Made by a program: the position numbers and the translations under genes. The notes beneath the pieces were generated by a model. The model did no database searches and had not been told where the DNA came from. It was given only the letters and a program-made list of their open reading frames with translations. Of a stretch of DNA of 64,000 nucleotides, positions 1 to 12,498 are shown one piece after another. The stretch is from Liolophura sinensis (taxonomy: Eukaryota > Mollusca > Polyplacophora > Chitonida > Chitonidae), in contig NC_088304.1 of the NCBI RefSeq assembly GCF_032854445.1, positions 26,113,704-26,177,703 on the forward strand. Direction: 5' to 3'. Position 1 is the stretch's first letter, and every line of letters starts with the position of its first letter.

Positions 1-1279
1 CGCTAAAGTACTGAGTGAAACGCAAATCCAGTTTTACCTAACGGGGCTCGAGTATGCGAGACAGCATTTTCTTTCTGTTTCAAGTCTGTCTTATATTATA
101 TAACAATCTTGTTCCCCCGAGAAATATTTCAATTGTGCTCGGTCCGGGATATAAAAATTTGAATCGAACAAGTCACGATCTATTTCTGGGCCCATGAACT
201 ATTTGAGTGTTGTACAAAGCTAGAATGTAGAGTGTATACCTGTGAACAGAGACGGTGTGAAATGAGAGGAAAAACTTTTGCGACTATAACGCACAATGGC
301 GAGTAGCGCAAACCTGATGAGAGCCTATTCCCCGTGACCTCGGGAGAAATGTTTTGAGTGAACATCGAGGAAATTTGAAACAGTTGCGATAAATGCGGCC
401 TTTGTCCCCGTCACGGCTGCGGTGATCTTGGGGGCCGGTAGCTTAGGGGTCGCTACTGTCGCGGCGTCTCCCTGCTTGAGACGGACGTGACTCTATCATC
501 ACCACATTAGGTCTCACCATCATTGTTAGCTCGTAAATTTTCTAAAATTTCCCCTCCCCTGGAAGAGAGGTATTGCTTCGCGTCTGTGCTCTAAGCCAAC
601 GGCGTTAGTTCAAATCCTGTTGCAGTCAAGTGTGTTTCAGCCCATTTAAACTTTACTAATTTTGATTATATCTACTAGCTGTGCCAGATGTTTAAGATCT
701 GGGCTCAAATCCGCGTTAAGACCATTTTGACGTTAATATATTTTATCGCCTCCAGTAGTTATATCCATATATGCTCAAGTTCTGCCTTCAAATCACTTTT
801 CGATTGATTGTTTTTAAAATCTTTTCATCTTTAATATTGTGTATCGTAACTAGATGGCATGCCAATACCTTAATCATGGGTCAGTATGTGGCTGGACGAA
901 AATATATCGAAGCAGAAATAAAATAGAAAAGTGAAAAAACGAATAGATGAAAATGTAATGATGCATGACCTGGGTGTGGAGACTCCTCCCACTATTCAGT
1001 TTGGTGATGTGGTTCTTCCATAGAACTTATTCAGAATATAATGTGCCATGCTGTACATTATATTTGTATTCAGGTTGATAAAAGGATGTCTGTTCTAAAA
1101 CCTGTCATGTGACCAGTTTAATTGTTTTGCCGTGAAAAAGAAAATAATCCAAAAAAAAAAAAAACAATTTTATATAAACTAAATGCAGTACTTGCCTTTC
1201 TTTTCTGGTGAAGCAATGTTTTAAGTTTTGTTTACATGTTGCATCTCCAATGATATACATATCTGACTGGTAAGTAAAA
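1..1279. other. non-coding stretch, no gene seen
   Basis: I see no convincing coding frame here; open frames are short and lack family motifs. A run of A lies near 1150-1164. Around 610-640 there is a GTTCAAATC sequence resembling a tRNA B box, possibly an old tRNA-derived repeat, but I cannot define its limits. Confidence 0.4.
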
Positions 1280-1493
1280 ATATTTATTTATTGATTTGAT
1301 TGGCGTTTTACGCCGTATTCAAGAGTATTTCACTTATTCGACGGCGGCCAGCATTATGGTGGGAGCAATCCGGGGCGAGAGCCCGGGGGAAACCCACGAC
1401 CATCCTCAGGTTGCTGTCAGACCTTCCCACGTACGGCCGGAGAGGAAACTACTAACATCGACCGCATTAGCGAAAGGCTCCTGGGTCACTAAG
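1280..1493 (-). mobile_element. SINE family A copy
   Basis: The AAATA-type tail is at the left and the tRNA-like end at the right, so the element lies on the minus strand. It shares the family's CAGCATTATGGTGGGA core and ACCTTCCCACGTACGGCCGG segment. The tRNA-like head is incomplete. Confidence 0.8.
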
Positions 1494-2657
1494 TAAAAAT
1501 AGATTACTTACATATATATATACTGTGTTAAATAGTTATCATATAATCTATAAAAGGTTTTCCTAAATGTATCATATAAGTTTTGATATGATATCAAAAA
1601 TAACCACAGAGAGAAATAGATTTTCGTGTCGATATGGAGGTATATGTCTGCATGCGTTTTCAAAATGATGCTATAAAGCTGTATTGAAAGTAAGTCTGAC
1701 ATCCAAGAATCGTTTCGGAGTTCTGTGCTTGTTAGACATAGCCCACAGATTTTTGTGTTATTGTGTTGTTTACGATCGATGTGTATATACATCCAGGAAG
1801 TTTGCAGAACAAGCAGCTAGGTGCTATCTAATTAGCTTCTATACGCACCGAGTAAAACTGTAACATGAAGAAAGGTAAACAAGGTGCGGGTTTGTGCACA
1901 TGAACAAACAAGAAACTCTCAACAGAGTGTCATGGCGGGTATGTTTTCAGATGACTGATGTAATATATTTGATGTTTGAAGTCGACAGGACTGATCAAAC
2001 AGAGCGTGTCGCTTGAAAGTTTGTCGTTAATTAAAACAGTGTGATGAGGGCAAAGGAACAACAGGAAGCTAATACAGCGTTCCAATCAATCTCGGCTGTC
2101 CCAGAAGAGACATCGAGGTCGATCTTGGTTTTTGTTCAGATAGCTTCGCGAACTGTTATCTTTGCATGTGTGGCCTGATACATGGCACTGTGTGGAATTC
2201 CACGGGTGCCAGGGCTCTTGTATACATTTCAGGAAATCTCCACAATCTCCTGTCACATCCCCCTCCCCCCTCCACTACCACCCTCAATTTGGATTGTCTG
2301 CTAACGTCAACCACGTTCTGTTCGTCTCGCCCAGCTAGAACAGAAGGTGTTGTTGAGCGACAGTTGACTCAGGCGTCGTTTCCGTGAGGCGGTTAATGGG
2401 GAAGATGGCTTGATACGTGAACGTATGTATATAGACGTGAACCGGGCCATGTGTGTGTCGCTTGGCAAATCTTTAGGATGTTTACCGGGCCCGTTTTGTC
2501 TCCATCGTGTTTTAGCAAGCTGACACAACGCTGCATTCGCGAGGGGAGGATTTCTAACGGTGTTGAGGAAACTTGAAGGCGTTACCTTGTATTCCACCTC
2601 CATTGGTCAAATCCGAGAGAGTATGAATTAAGCTTTTAAACTGTCACAACCACCGCA
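1494..2657. other. upstream region of the sulfotransferase gene
   Basis: No coding frame is supported. The part nearest the gene becomes GC-richer and holds a pyrimidine-rich run near 2250-2280 and a TGACTCA motif at 2365-2371. It probably contains the promoter and 5' UTR of the gene starting at 2720. No TATA box is obvious, and the transcription start cannot be placed from sequence. Confidence 0.3.
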
Positions 2658-2687
2658 ATGGCGCACGCATCGATCCCAGGCAGGTGA
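2658..2687 (+). other. upstream ORF (9 codons) before the sulfotransferase
   Basis: An ATG at 2658 opens a nine-codon frame that ends in TGA 32 bases before the main ATG at 2720. If it lies in the 5' UTR it could reduce translation of the main frame. Whether the transcript includes it is unknown. Confidence 0.3.
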
Positions 2688-2719
2688 TCGCTGATCCTCA
2701 ACATTGCTGCACCATCACT

Positions 2720-5700
2720 ATGGCCAAGCTAAAACTCGGCGTTAAGACGGTGTATTTCCCCTTTCTGGTTGTCTGTGGAATTCTCATCGGAACTCTTGTG
2801 CTCTCAGGAATGCAGAATGGTGTCATGCGAGGTAAGCTTCAGACTTTACGTGTACAGTGTATAGAAAATCCAGCAATTTCGTCGGCCAATTCATTATATA
2901 ATAAAGGTTATTACAATAAGTCGTTTTATATGTTATATATCTTTGGTTTCAAATTATCAATTTTAATTCTACAAAATATTGGCCAACGAATTTCCTCACG
3001 TACAGGTCTATTTGATTATGCTAAACATCTGACATCATCTAGCTGCAAGTCTCAAACGGATGTATAAGACTAAAAGCTAACGCGATTATGCATCCATGTT
3101 TACGGAGTCTGTGATCTCCCTCTTTACTTGTTGACGTCAGGTCGAGATGTTGATGTGAATCCCCCTCTCCCCCTCCATTGCCTTCCACTCTCCTCGACCT
3201 CACCATGTCCAAGTTCATCATCTTTAGCCATGTTCCGATTACTGCTGCCCTACTGTGGCGCGTTTTGCGGGTCTGTCCCTAACACAGCTTGTTTGTCGTT
3301 CAAAAAGCCTTGTTTATCCGCAATCCCTAGTTTGTTTGCCCGCTCTCCACAACACCTGTCGCTCTGTGTGCATTTCGCGTGGAAACTGTTAAAACATTTG
3401 ACATTATCTATCTTCTTATGGATGTCTTAAGTGGAATGGCAAAAAGTCAAAAGATGATAATCTGCCTTTTAGAATTGATGATTCCTCGGGATTTCAATAA
3501 TGTGATTCCGATTAAGAGAGGTTATGAATGACAAGCATAAAAACATTCCCTCTGATTTCCGGTTGACATGGAAGAGCTTTCCTGGACTACAGAGACGTGC
3601 CTTCAGCTTCAAAAGCTTTAAGGGATAATTCGTATCCTATACAGAGATTATCTTCAATTTGTTCAGTTGTGTGCGCGAATCTTTGTCATGTCAAAATTAA
3701 GGCGCTATATGCTAAACTCTACTGATTCTGAGGACTGAGAATTCAAAGAGAGCACTGGCTGTGGCCAATCTCTTGCTAAACAAAACTTGGCAGTCCCCGC
3801 CCCCCCCCCCCCAAAAAAAAAATATGATGAAAAACGAACCAGCAAAAAAATGTTTATAATTGGAAAATCCAGCAGCATGTCCAAGTTTTAAGAAAGCAGC
3901 CCATGCATGCACTGAGACATTACACTGGGATGTCTAATTAGACGAAGTAAATATTCATTTAAAAAGCATTTTACTTCTATGACTTCACTGAGAGTTATAC
4001 AGCGACAAATAACGCAGCAGAAGACTATAGTTAGGACGTACAGCATAAAGAGAAAAACCAGAGTAGCGACGACAGTGTGGAAAGCTGGCAAATGATCACA
4101 CGTAATCAGTAAAATAGGGCCTATTGCCAAACAACCTCAGTTAGGGACTACAGTCCCCGTTCGTCGTCGTGCATGTTCATGACAAATCTGCCGACGTATT
4201 CCTCAGACATGTATGCCAATCGTAGCTGCATTCTAACATGATGCCATACTGGAAAAGAGTGAGTGACTGCTTGGGGTTTAACGTCGTACTTAACAATTTT
4301 TCCGACATATGACGACGAATGAATCCTTAGAGTGCATGTAATGTACCTCCTTGTTGCAAGACCGATTTCCATCGCTCTTTTATCTAGTTCTGCTTCACTG
4401 AGGCGACTTACCGAAGGCAAGTAAGCTGCCCCGCCCCATTATACTGATACGGGTCAACCAGTCGTTGTACTATCCCCTTCATGTTAAAGTCTTAGGTGTG
4501 ACTCGACCCAGGATTGATCCTGGACGTACCGCTCCTGAAGCGGACGTATTGGTCAAGAGGTAACGGCCTAAATCAAACAAGGCCCTATGGAAGTGACACC
4601 CATAGTAATGTATCACACTGAGGACTGCAGGGTGGATAGTTAAACCAGAGCAGCGACGACAATGTGGTTGGCAGATCGTCATACGTAACTAGTGGAATAT
4701 GGCTTCTTGTCAACTTCTAGACGTCACTTATATGGAAGTAGTGAACATACTGTATTGTCATCCCATCTAATAAACAACCACATACGATCATTGCAAGTCC
4801 ACCCTCAGCACCCTGGTTTTCTGTAGACATACAATATAAAAGACCACAGCATAGGTAGTACAACCAGAGAAACGAATACATGCTTCACATGAATATTACT
4901 CTTCTTACCCCATATAAAGTCAAACGTTTACTTTAACGATTCATTTGTGTCAAAATTAGGACTCTGGATTTCTTGCTGGTAGGCAGGACTTCTCTCAACC
5001 AAAATGACCTGATTTGCAAACACCAACAGTTTTAACTACACCCACAGGTATACATGCACACACTGTAATTCGGATTATATCAGGTGTACTGTCGTTACGC
5101 GCATACGTGTGTATGTATATAACTGCATGGACCAAGTGGTGTGTATCACCTCATCTCTGGCAGACTATTCTTACATCGTGTGCCACTATTTAATCACGTA
5201 CAGAATAAAACCTTGTAAAGAGTGCAGAAGTCAACGGTTGTAATGTAAAGAGCGCAGAGGGTCAACGAGAGGTCAACGGTTGTAATGTAAAGAGCGCAGA
5301 GGTCAACGGTTCTAATGACGAACGCCCATTTTTGAGGTTCTTCTGATGTGCCCTTTCTTTTGTGACCAACGGAATCTTCCGCTATCCCATTAACCATGTA
5401 CTGCATTGGGTCCAGCCAAAGGGTAAAAAGGACTATGCTACTAACGGGCTTCCATACATTGAAATGCACACGGTATGAGGTTGTCTGTGTCAGTCAGATC
5501 AGCAATAACAGTGGAAACTCTCAAAACGTGTCTGAGATGACAACAGGCACTCGCCGGTAAAACAATATGGCGGCTTACACAATTAACCACAGTCTCGGAG
5601 CATCATGGGTATCATAGTTTTAAAACCATTTCAGTGTAACAACACAACGAAGGAATAGGGCGCAACATCAGTTAGCTATTGCTTATAAAAAGTAAATAAT

Positions 5701-8700
5701 AGCTATAGACTATACTCAGAAAAATCTACACATTCCGAAAAAGTAGAAACTCTAGGTACGAGGTGTAACCATGGAGATCACTCGGAGCGTCTGTAACGTG
5801 CTTCATCCCACGGAAGCCTGTATCTGACATAATCGTACTATACGCCTATTACAACCTCAACTGACTTCATTTGACAAGAGACCGTATTTCACTGCTAACA
5901 TATGACCATTTGCCTACTACCACACGTTTACTCTCTACGCTGTCTTTTACTGTGTACTATAGTTTACTATATGAGACGGCAGCACACCAGAGTTAATATG
6001 GCCAACATAACTTACAGAAACCATCACTGGGTTACCAGTAACGGTTAGTCATTGTTGACTGAGGTCACAGGTTCGAATCCAGCTCTTGTTAAATCTAGTG
6101 CGGCTTGCATTACTTCAAGAACTTTGTCTATTACATATAGATAGGCACGATGATTTTCTCTTGCATGAATTTCCATTGTTCCCTTAACCCATCAACCTCT
6201 CCGCCAAGATATAAGTGCAACCCTCCCCCCCCCCCCCCCACCCAAGTGCGGCGTAAAACTCAAATACAGAAAATTATACATAAATAAAACCAATAATTAC
6301 TCTTTGATTTTTTGTGTTTCAGATGTCTGCAGTGCTGAAGGAAAGCCCCGTGAGAATATTGTACGTACTCCCAAAACTATTTCCCAATTATAGTTTACAA
6401 TGATTCTAAGTGTATGTTTTAGTTATCATAATCCAAAATATCTCAAATCACATACCCCTTGACGTTTTTTTGGATACTGGTTGTATTTAAGAAGATAATA
6501 ATTATAATACTAACTCACAAACTTAAGCTCCCGTCTGCAGAATGCTATATGACTGAAAAGTGGTTAGGTACGACGTTAAATCCCAAGCATTCCTTCATCC
6601 GTTCATTCATTCATATAGGATATGTAATGAGTGACCTAAAGATATCAGATTTTTTAAACGAGAGTTGTAGTTTTCATTTGTTTCGAGCCGGCAAGGAACA
6701 AATGAAAACTACTACTTGAGTTTAATAAATTTAATATCGAGGGTCACGAATTGCATATCCTATTTATCCCATAAATGCTTTATTGTAAATTTATAGCAGA
6801 AAAAAATCATTACGATTTCAAATGTTCGGAAATTGCGCCGACGTCTAATCGCGTAGTGATTTCACATGTATAGGTCAAGTGAAGCTTCATCAGTAAGTGA
6901 CAAGTACATGGCGGAGTATAATATAGTACAGACAAAATTTATTACATATCGGCTTTTTTTTATACCATAGACATGTCACAAGTTTGCTTTATACAATATA
7001 TCGTTCATTACGTTAATATTTCTATAAGAATATTACATTTTACTGCAGAAAGAATTACTGTCTAAAAATATACAAATTTCACGTGCGTTGAGTACACGCG
7101 GTGCAACTTTCAAAAAAGAACTGACAGTTTAAATTAACCAAGGTTGAACAAGCGAAACAATTTACATAATTGCAACGGCTAATTGGAATTAAGGCATCAT
7201 CTAATGTTTTTGTAAAGATTTGGATGACGATTCGATCGATTTCATCTGAATAATGTTAAAATTAACGAAGCACAAAATTTTAGGCCTATTGAATCATGTT
7301 AAGAAAAATAATGTCCTACCCGATGTTTCCGTTCTGGGGATTTACTTAACCTTCATGGCGATATCTCTATGTCTTAGTCAATACCGAGAATTTCCGCATT
7401 GATTCGATTATCTTTTGTCACATTAATGACTCTTTTTTGTTAATTTTTACGATATCTCCTGGTCGAAAGTCGGCTATGTTTACATTTGCTGACGACAAGA
7501 AAAAGTTCACTCATTCCAAGCAGCCAAACATAAATGTCATACATCGCAATGTAGCTATTTTAATCAACAAGGCCAAATTTACACCGTCATCACTATCAGC
7601 TTAAACATCCATGCGCGTCATATTCTGAACCGTTATGACTGCACGTAAGGTCTGAGCTTAAGTTTGCTTGCGCGGCTGACTGCAAATTCATTTCACTTTC
7701 AACATTATTTCGGTTATATCGAGGTTGTGTCCCCTGGTAGCAAACCGTTCCTAATGACGGCTGCCGCCCACCCCCACCCCACCCCACCCCCTCCCAACAT
7801 CCCAGCTCAGCCCTTTGATCTATTTCAAAATTACAATGCCTCAGACAGGAAAAGCTTTTCAAGATGATGACAAGTGTATTCTTGTGAAGTAAGTGCATAG
7901 AAATAAGGTTCATAAATTATAAATATAACATTATTCTTGCTAGAGCTATTAATATAAAATGTGATTGTGTCGAGGTTTATGTTATATATTGGCTACACTA
8001 CTAAATTCAATGAGGCTCAAAAAAATTTAAAAATTCTTCCATTAAGGAGGACGGATTGCATTTCCGACGGGCTAAGAGTCTGCCGATTATGGGTCAATCC
8101 GTTATCAGGAAATGATGAATTCGTTATTGGGAAAAAAAACGTTAAATCGATGAAGATGCAATCCATCATCTCTCAAGGAACGGATTTAATGGTGGGCTTA
8201 TTGACGGTGCAAAAAGTACAATAATTAATAAATAAATAAGTAACGCATGAAGCTACAAGTCAAAGCCTTCATACTGTGTACCAATTCAATGTAGAGAGTT
8301 GCATAATGTTGAAAGTGAAGTTGGACACAAACAAGTAAAGAGATTAAATCCTAACTGAATTCTATTTTGTAGATCCTCATACAACAAACGAGCAGCGAAA
8401 CACCTACAGCAGCTTTCAACAGGGAGATTGAGGACAGGAAGCAGCACGTAAATCAGCTATGCGTCGCACACGAGAACGTCTCGTATTATCGTGACGTCAG
8501 AGAGCACCTGCTATATAACGTGGAAAGCAATATCGTGTTCTGCTACGTGCCGAAAGTGGCCAGCACGTTATGGAAGACGGTATTTCACTTGATCGATCGA
8601 CAAGCTGGACAAGTGGAACTAGGGGACGAAATCGTCCACGCGAAAAAGGGGTACATACACACGGTACGACTTCCATGGTTGGCCCACATCAGGCCGTTCG

Positions 8701-9536
8701 CAATGGTGTTTAACTTCCTTCACTCCGCCACGCGTGTCATGTTCACAAGGGATCCCTACAGCCGCCTCTTCTCCGCTTATGTCGACAAACTCATGCTGCC
8801 AAGCTTCTGGAAACCAGTCGGCATGACAATCGTTAAATCATTACGTCATAATCCAGACGCCACGTCACTGCAGTGCGGACATGACGTCACGTTCGAGGAG
8901 TTTCTCCGCCATGTTGTGGACATCACGAGCGAACCGGAACTCATCAAGTACGGCATCGACGACCACTGGATCCCCGTGTCGTGGATCTGTCAGCCCTGTC
9001 AGATGAATTACGACTTCATCGGAAAAATTGAGACGTTCACTGAAGACCGGGACACCGTCCTGGCGGAGGTCATGGATCTGACGGACACAGTGCAATATCT
9101 TCACTCAAATCAGGTGGGGTCGGAGAACTCGCTTAACCAGGCTATAAATACGTCCTGGTTCGCCGTGGTCAACTTCAAAAAGTGCGTCTCCAAAGTCGAT
9201 ATTATGGCCAAACTGTGGCAATCTTTCCAGATTCAGGGATATTTACCCGTATCCTTGCCCCTTCCCTTGGAGATTCTCACTCATTCCGGAACAATTACGG
9301 ACACTAAGGAAGCTTTTCGGAAGTATGTGTTAGAAACGTATGCCGAGCATGGGCTGTCACGTGAGGAAGCATCTAAACAGCGACGGCTAGCAATGGCCAA
9401 GGCTTATCAGTCCATAGACCCCCAGGTTAAAAGGGACATAGTAAAAACTTTTAAACAGGATTTTGAACTATTTAGTTATGACCAACACCCCGTTGACTTA
9501 TACGAATATAACTTCAAGGAATGGATGCCAAAATAA
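2720..9536 (+). CDS. carbohydrate sulfotransferase (Sulfotransfer_2 family), three exons
   Basis: Proposed exons are 2720-2831, 6323-6360 and 8373-9536; all joins are GT-AG and the phases (1, then 0) keep one frame of 437 residues. A donor four codons earlier in exon 2 (GTGAGA at 6350) would break the frame, so the GTACGT donor at 6361 is preferred. The protein is a type II membrane protein: a short basic N-terminus, one membrane span at about residues 11-30, then a lumenal catalytic domain. The 5'-phosphosulfate motif YVPKVASTLWKTV lies near residue 108 and the 3'-phosphate motif FTRDPYSRLFSAYV near 174. These are the two PAPS-binding signatures of the CHST8-14/HNK-1 sulfotransferase family, which transfers sulfate from PAPS to sugar hydroxyls in the Golgi. 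Length fits the family. The acceptor sugar cannot be read from sequence. The ATG at 2720 has A at -3 and G at +4. Almost all of the catalytic domain is in exon 3. Confidence 0.88.
4058..4140 (-). repeat. dispersed repeat D copy
   Basis: On the minus strand this reads with the family segment TGTGATCATTTGCCAGCT. Related copies lie at 4640-4712, 5872-5960, 53518-53640 and 58915-59030. It sits in intron 2 of the sulfotransferase. Confidence 0.5.
4257..4560 (-). mobile_element. SINE family B copy
   Basis: It begins with the GTGAGTGA-type tail, followed by the GGGGTTTAACGTCGTACTTA block, the family body and a partial tRNA-like end (GATTGATCCTGGA). It is intronic within the sulfotransferase gene and lies between two minus-strand copies of repeat D. 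Confidence 0.75.
4640..4712 (-). repeat. dispersed repeat D copy
   Basis: It is similar to 4058-4140 (shared CAGAG-AGCGACGACA-TGTGG segment) and in the same orientation, so the two copies bracket the SINE B element between them. Confidence 0.45.
5213..5316. repeat. short tandem repeat, about 30-40 bp unit
   Basis: Three imperfect copies of a unit containing TGTAAAGAGCGCAGAGGTCA and GGTCAACGGTTGTAA follow each other. The stretch is intronic and non-coding. Confidence 0.6.
5872..5960 (+). repeat. dispersed repeat D copy
   Basis: The order GACAAGAGACCGTATTTCAC, then TATGACCATTTGCC, then TTTACTCTCTACGCTGT matches the copies at 53518 and 58915. Confidence 0.5.
6543..6616 (+). mobile_element. truncated SINE family B 3' end
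   Basis: Only the 3' part is present: TATGACTGAAAAGTGGTTAG, then a GACGTTAAATCCCAAGCA block, then a TTCATTCATTCA-type tail. Orientation is opposite to the other B copies. Confidence 0.55.
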
Positions 9537-9548
9537 TGATTTTAATTT

Positions 9549-9554
9549 AATAAA
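9549..9554 (+). promoter_or_regulatory. polyadenylation signal, sulfotransferase
   Basis: AATAAA lies 13 bases after the stop codon, which would give a very short 3' UTR. Confidence 0.6.
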
Positions 9555-9599
9555 TTGTACAAATTGTACATTTTTACTTCTTTCTTGTGTCGCCTTCAG

Positions 9600-10399
9600 A
9601 CAGCGTTGTATGATAAGTTAAAGACTCCAAGCTACGTCTACCTCTGACTTCTGCGATCAGACCATTCGACTCTTCAAGGACTTCTAATTTTCGGAGGCGG
9701 TCACGTGATTGCCTGGAGACAAAGGCACTTGGTGAAAAAATTTACATATCATTGATAAAGGATGTTTGTAAAGCATCTACGGAGCTCGTATGACGAAGTT
9801 CAACCGAATGTCCATAATTCCAGAATTCGATAAATTTTAATAGCACCTAGTTTTTGTGCATCACTGAGAATAACTGGCGATATCTCCAGATTCATCAAAA
9901 ATCGCCAGTATTCTCATGACTTATCGTATGATCAATACAAGATCTAGAACGATTGCCCACTTTTTTTCGGTTGCAAATTGTCGTCACGTGTAGGAGTGAT
10001 TGGGCTTTAAAAGGTAAAACACTTAAGCCTCAGTCACACCGGGTGGTGCTATTTCCCGCCTTTTGGCCGAGGTGCCAATGGTCGATATTGTTTGCTACAA
10101 TATAAATTAAATTTCCTAGCCACTCTTCGCAGAGATTGTGGGCCAGTTTCAAAAAGTCCGCATAGCTTTAAGTCCAATTAGAATGAGTACAGCTGAAACA
10201 CATAATTATTTTGATTAACGTCAACTTATACACTATCCAGGCAAACAATTTGGGAGCTGATTTTATGCATTCACCATCAGCATTTCGTGTGTCTTTCCAT
10301 CATCATTCAAAACTGTTGCATGAAACTGTTGAAAACTTCGTGAAAAAAGCCTCGGTGTGTGTGTGTGTTGGTGGGCAGGGGGGGGGAGATTGGTGCAAA
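9600..10399. other. non-coding stretch, no gene seen
   Basis: No open frame with recognisable content. A TG microsatellite and a G run lie at its right edge near 10356-10387. Confidence 0.35.
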
Positions 10400-10612
10400 A
10401 GCCCCGGCGGACAAAACCTCCGTGGACAAAACCCCCGCGGACAAAAACCCCGACTGACAAAAGCCCCGACTGACAAAAAAACCCGCGAACAAAATCTCCC
10501 GCTGACAAAACCTCGAGGATAAAATCCCAGTGGACAAAAGCCCCGACGGACACAACCTCCCCCCCCCCCCCTCCCCCCGACAAAACACCCGGCGGGCAAA
10601 AGCCCCGCGATC
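10400..10612. repeat. degenerate 15-16 bp tandem repeat
   Basis: About a dozen imperfect units resembling GGACAAAACCCCCGC follow each other, with a C run near 10560-10577. Open frames on both strands here are by-products of the repeat. Confidence 0.8.
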
Positions 10613-10934
10613 AGAATTAAGAGTAAATGGTAAATGACATTTTGTTTGAGAAAACGTGAAACCTTTTTCCCTATAGCGACGTTACATATTTTAATACATT
10701 TTTGCAAATCAACGGAACCGTTCAAACTCGTTCAAATGCCATGTAATCTAACAGTTTTGTTTTTTGACGAAATCGACTTTTTCCCGGGCAAAAGATTGGA
10801 AAGAGCTATTATCTCTCAGGGGTATACAAAATGCTTGACCTCCGTTCCAGGCTTGTATGAAATCTACAAATGTGGTAAACAATTGCTATTTTGCAGCTTG
10901 TGTAGACTTTTGTTCCTATTTTAAGAACACAGGG

Positions 10935-11092
10935 CTTTACTTTATTTGATAGGTGTTTTAAGCTGTACCCAAGAATATTTCACTTATACGACAGCGGCCA
11001 GCACTATGGTGGGAAGAAACCTACTACCATCTGCAGGTTGCTGACAGACCTCCCCACTTGCTGCCGGAGAAGAAGCCATCAGGAACTAGACT
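10935..11092 (-). mobile_element. SINE family A copy, truncated
   Basis: It carries the ATTTGATAGGTGTTTTA tail, the CCAGCACTATGGTGGGA core and a degraded AGAAGCCATCAGGAACTAGA segment. The tRNA-like head is missing. Confidence 0.75.
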
Positions 11093-11335
11093 TGAATAAT
11101 TTGTATTAGATCTATGCATCCATGATATACTTATAAAATAGAAAAAAATATACACAGAAATTTATGAAAATAAAATTGAACCACATTAGAACTTCTTTTA
11201 TATATTTCTTTACATTTTGTCAAGCTATGCATCAGATAAATTTAAGTGTATTATAGTAAATCTATATAGAAGATACACGATATTCTTCCAATGATAGCTC
11301 AGTGTGCCCAAAATACATGGTGACCACATTCAATG

Positions 11336-11581
11336 TCAGTCCTCGTCGAAGTTCAACGTACTAGGTTTCTGTAGCAATTCTTTCAGAGTATAGACTGGTT
11401 TACTCTTTAGAACTGCCTGTACCGACGGTATATCCTGTTGACAGTCGCCATACTGACACTGTATGGTGTGATGGAGTTGTTGGTGGCATATAATAGTGAA
11501 ATGTGTTGACATTCGTAATGAATGTATTAAAGACACTGTGATCTTTCCACTATATAATTCGTATGACAAAACTTGTTTCAA
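11336..11581 (-). CDS. unrecognised open frame, possible exon or gene fragment
   Basis: An 81-residue frame from an ATG has mixed amino-acid composition and an acidic C-terminus (FDED). I recognise no family, domain, signal peptide or membrane span. No splice sites, paralogue or neighbour supports it, so it may be chance or an eroded transposon piece. Confidence 0.2.
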   Translation of the reverse strand: MKQVLSYELYSGKITVSLIHSLRMSTHFTIICHQQLHHTIQCQYGDCQQDIPSVQAVLKSKPVYTLKELLQKPSTLNFDED

Positions 11582-11879
11582 ATAAAAACATAGACGGTTA
11601 TTATCTAAATATGATGAAATATTTTGGCTATTTCATCAACTACACCTGTTTATTAGCTGTACTTGTGAATTGCAATAGGAGCAACTGGGGGCGATTCTCC
11701 ATCCAGTTGCAACGGGTTCTTTCTAATTAGTGCGTCGGCAGACATTGCTATGCCAGCCGTCGACCAATAAGGTCAGTCCAGGTCAATAAACGCAAGGCCA
11801 ATTCCCACCAAGACGTATAAACCCCCAAAGAACTAAGAAAGTGTATAAAGTACGACAATAGGACGGAATCATGCAAAGG

Positions 11880-12470
11880 GAAACAGTCAACAGTTTTCAA
11901 TGATCTTGGAAAGACTTAAGGCATTAGCGAAATTAGTATTCAAATCGTGTAGCTGTCTATAACGAAATATGTATCTCAGTTGTGCTTTGATTGCAACTGT
12001 TCATATATCCAACCCCGTGATGATCCAATTCAACACGATGAATACACAGCCCCTTACCCTGGGTTTGGCCGAATTAGACATAATCATGAAGCAGAGCGCC
12101 CGAGTTTCTGGACACTCTGTCCATATCACTGTAAAATATAGTGAAGGCTTGTGATGGTATAATCTCGACAGACTAGTTTTTGGCAGTAATAACTTATTAC
12201 GTTGATTGAAACACACAGGATCGAACAAATGTTATCTTTCGGTGTTTTGCTGTCCAGGTAAGGATAATTTACAATGTCAAAATCCAAACTATCCCTCTTG
12301 TCGTTAAGCCTGCGGGAGAGGAAACCGTTTTGATCTTTGTACAAATATAGGTCCAGAGGTCTGGAGAGTCTGTGGTTTCCTCTAAATCCAACGAAGGCGG
12401 GTAAATATCTTTCACAGCCTTTGCTATATATCGATTGTTTAAAGCTAGCAGATTATCAATAAACATTACT
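11880..12470 (-). pseudogene. relict Penelope-like reverse transcriptase fragment
   Basis: Two overlapping minus-strand frames match the C-terminal half of the element at 59.3-62.4 kb. Shared pieces include the eroded catalytic segment FIDNLLALNN, then AVKDIYPPSLDLEETTDSPD, and KRDSLDFDIVNYPYLDS. The catalytic tyrosine-first box is altered and the reading frame is broken between the pieces. Non-coding flank similarity continues left to about 11880 (CAGTTTTCAATGAT and GATTGCAACTGTTCATA are in both copies). Confidence 0.75.
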
Positions 12471-12498
12471 GGTATTACATTATGAATAATATATATTT

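Noticed and set aside
1296-1496. A 66-codon open frame, with similar ones at 13199, 14922, 18654, 26955, 30112 and 34030.
   Set aside because: All are translations of SINE A copies; similarity among them reflects the repeat, not a gene family.
4148-4420. Open frames with a shared PSVSRLSEAELDKRA-type peptide, also at 32406 and 60561.
   Set aside because: They are translations of SINE B copies.
10263-10725. Overlapping glycine- and phenylalanine-rich frames on the minus strand.
   Set aside because: They arise from the degenerate 15-bp repeat and C runs.
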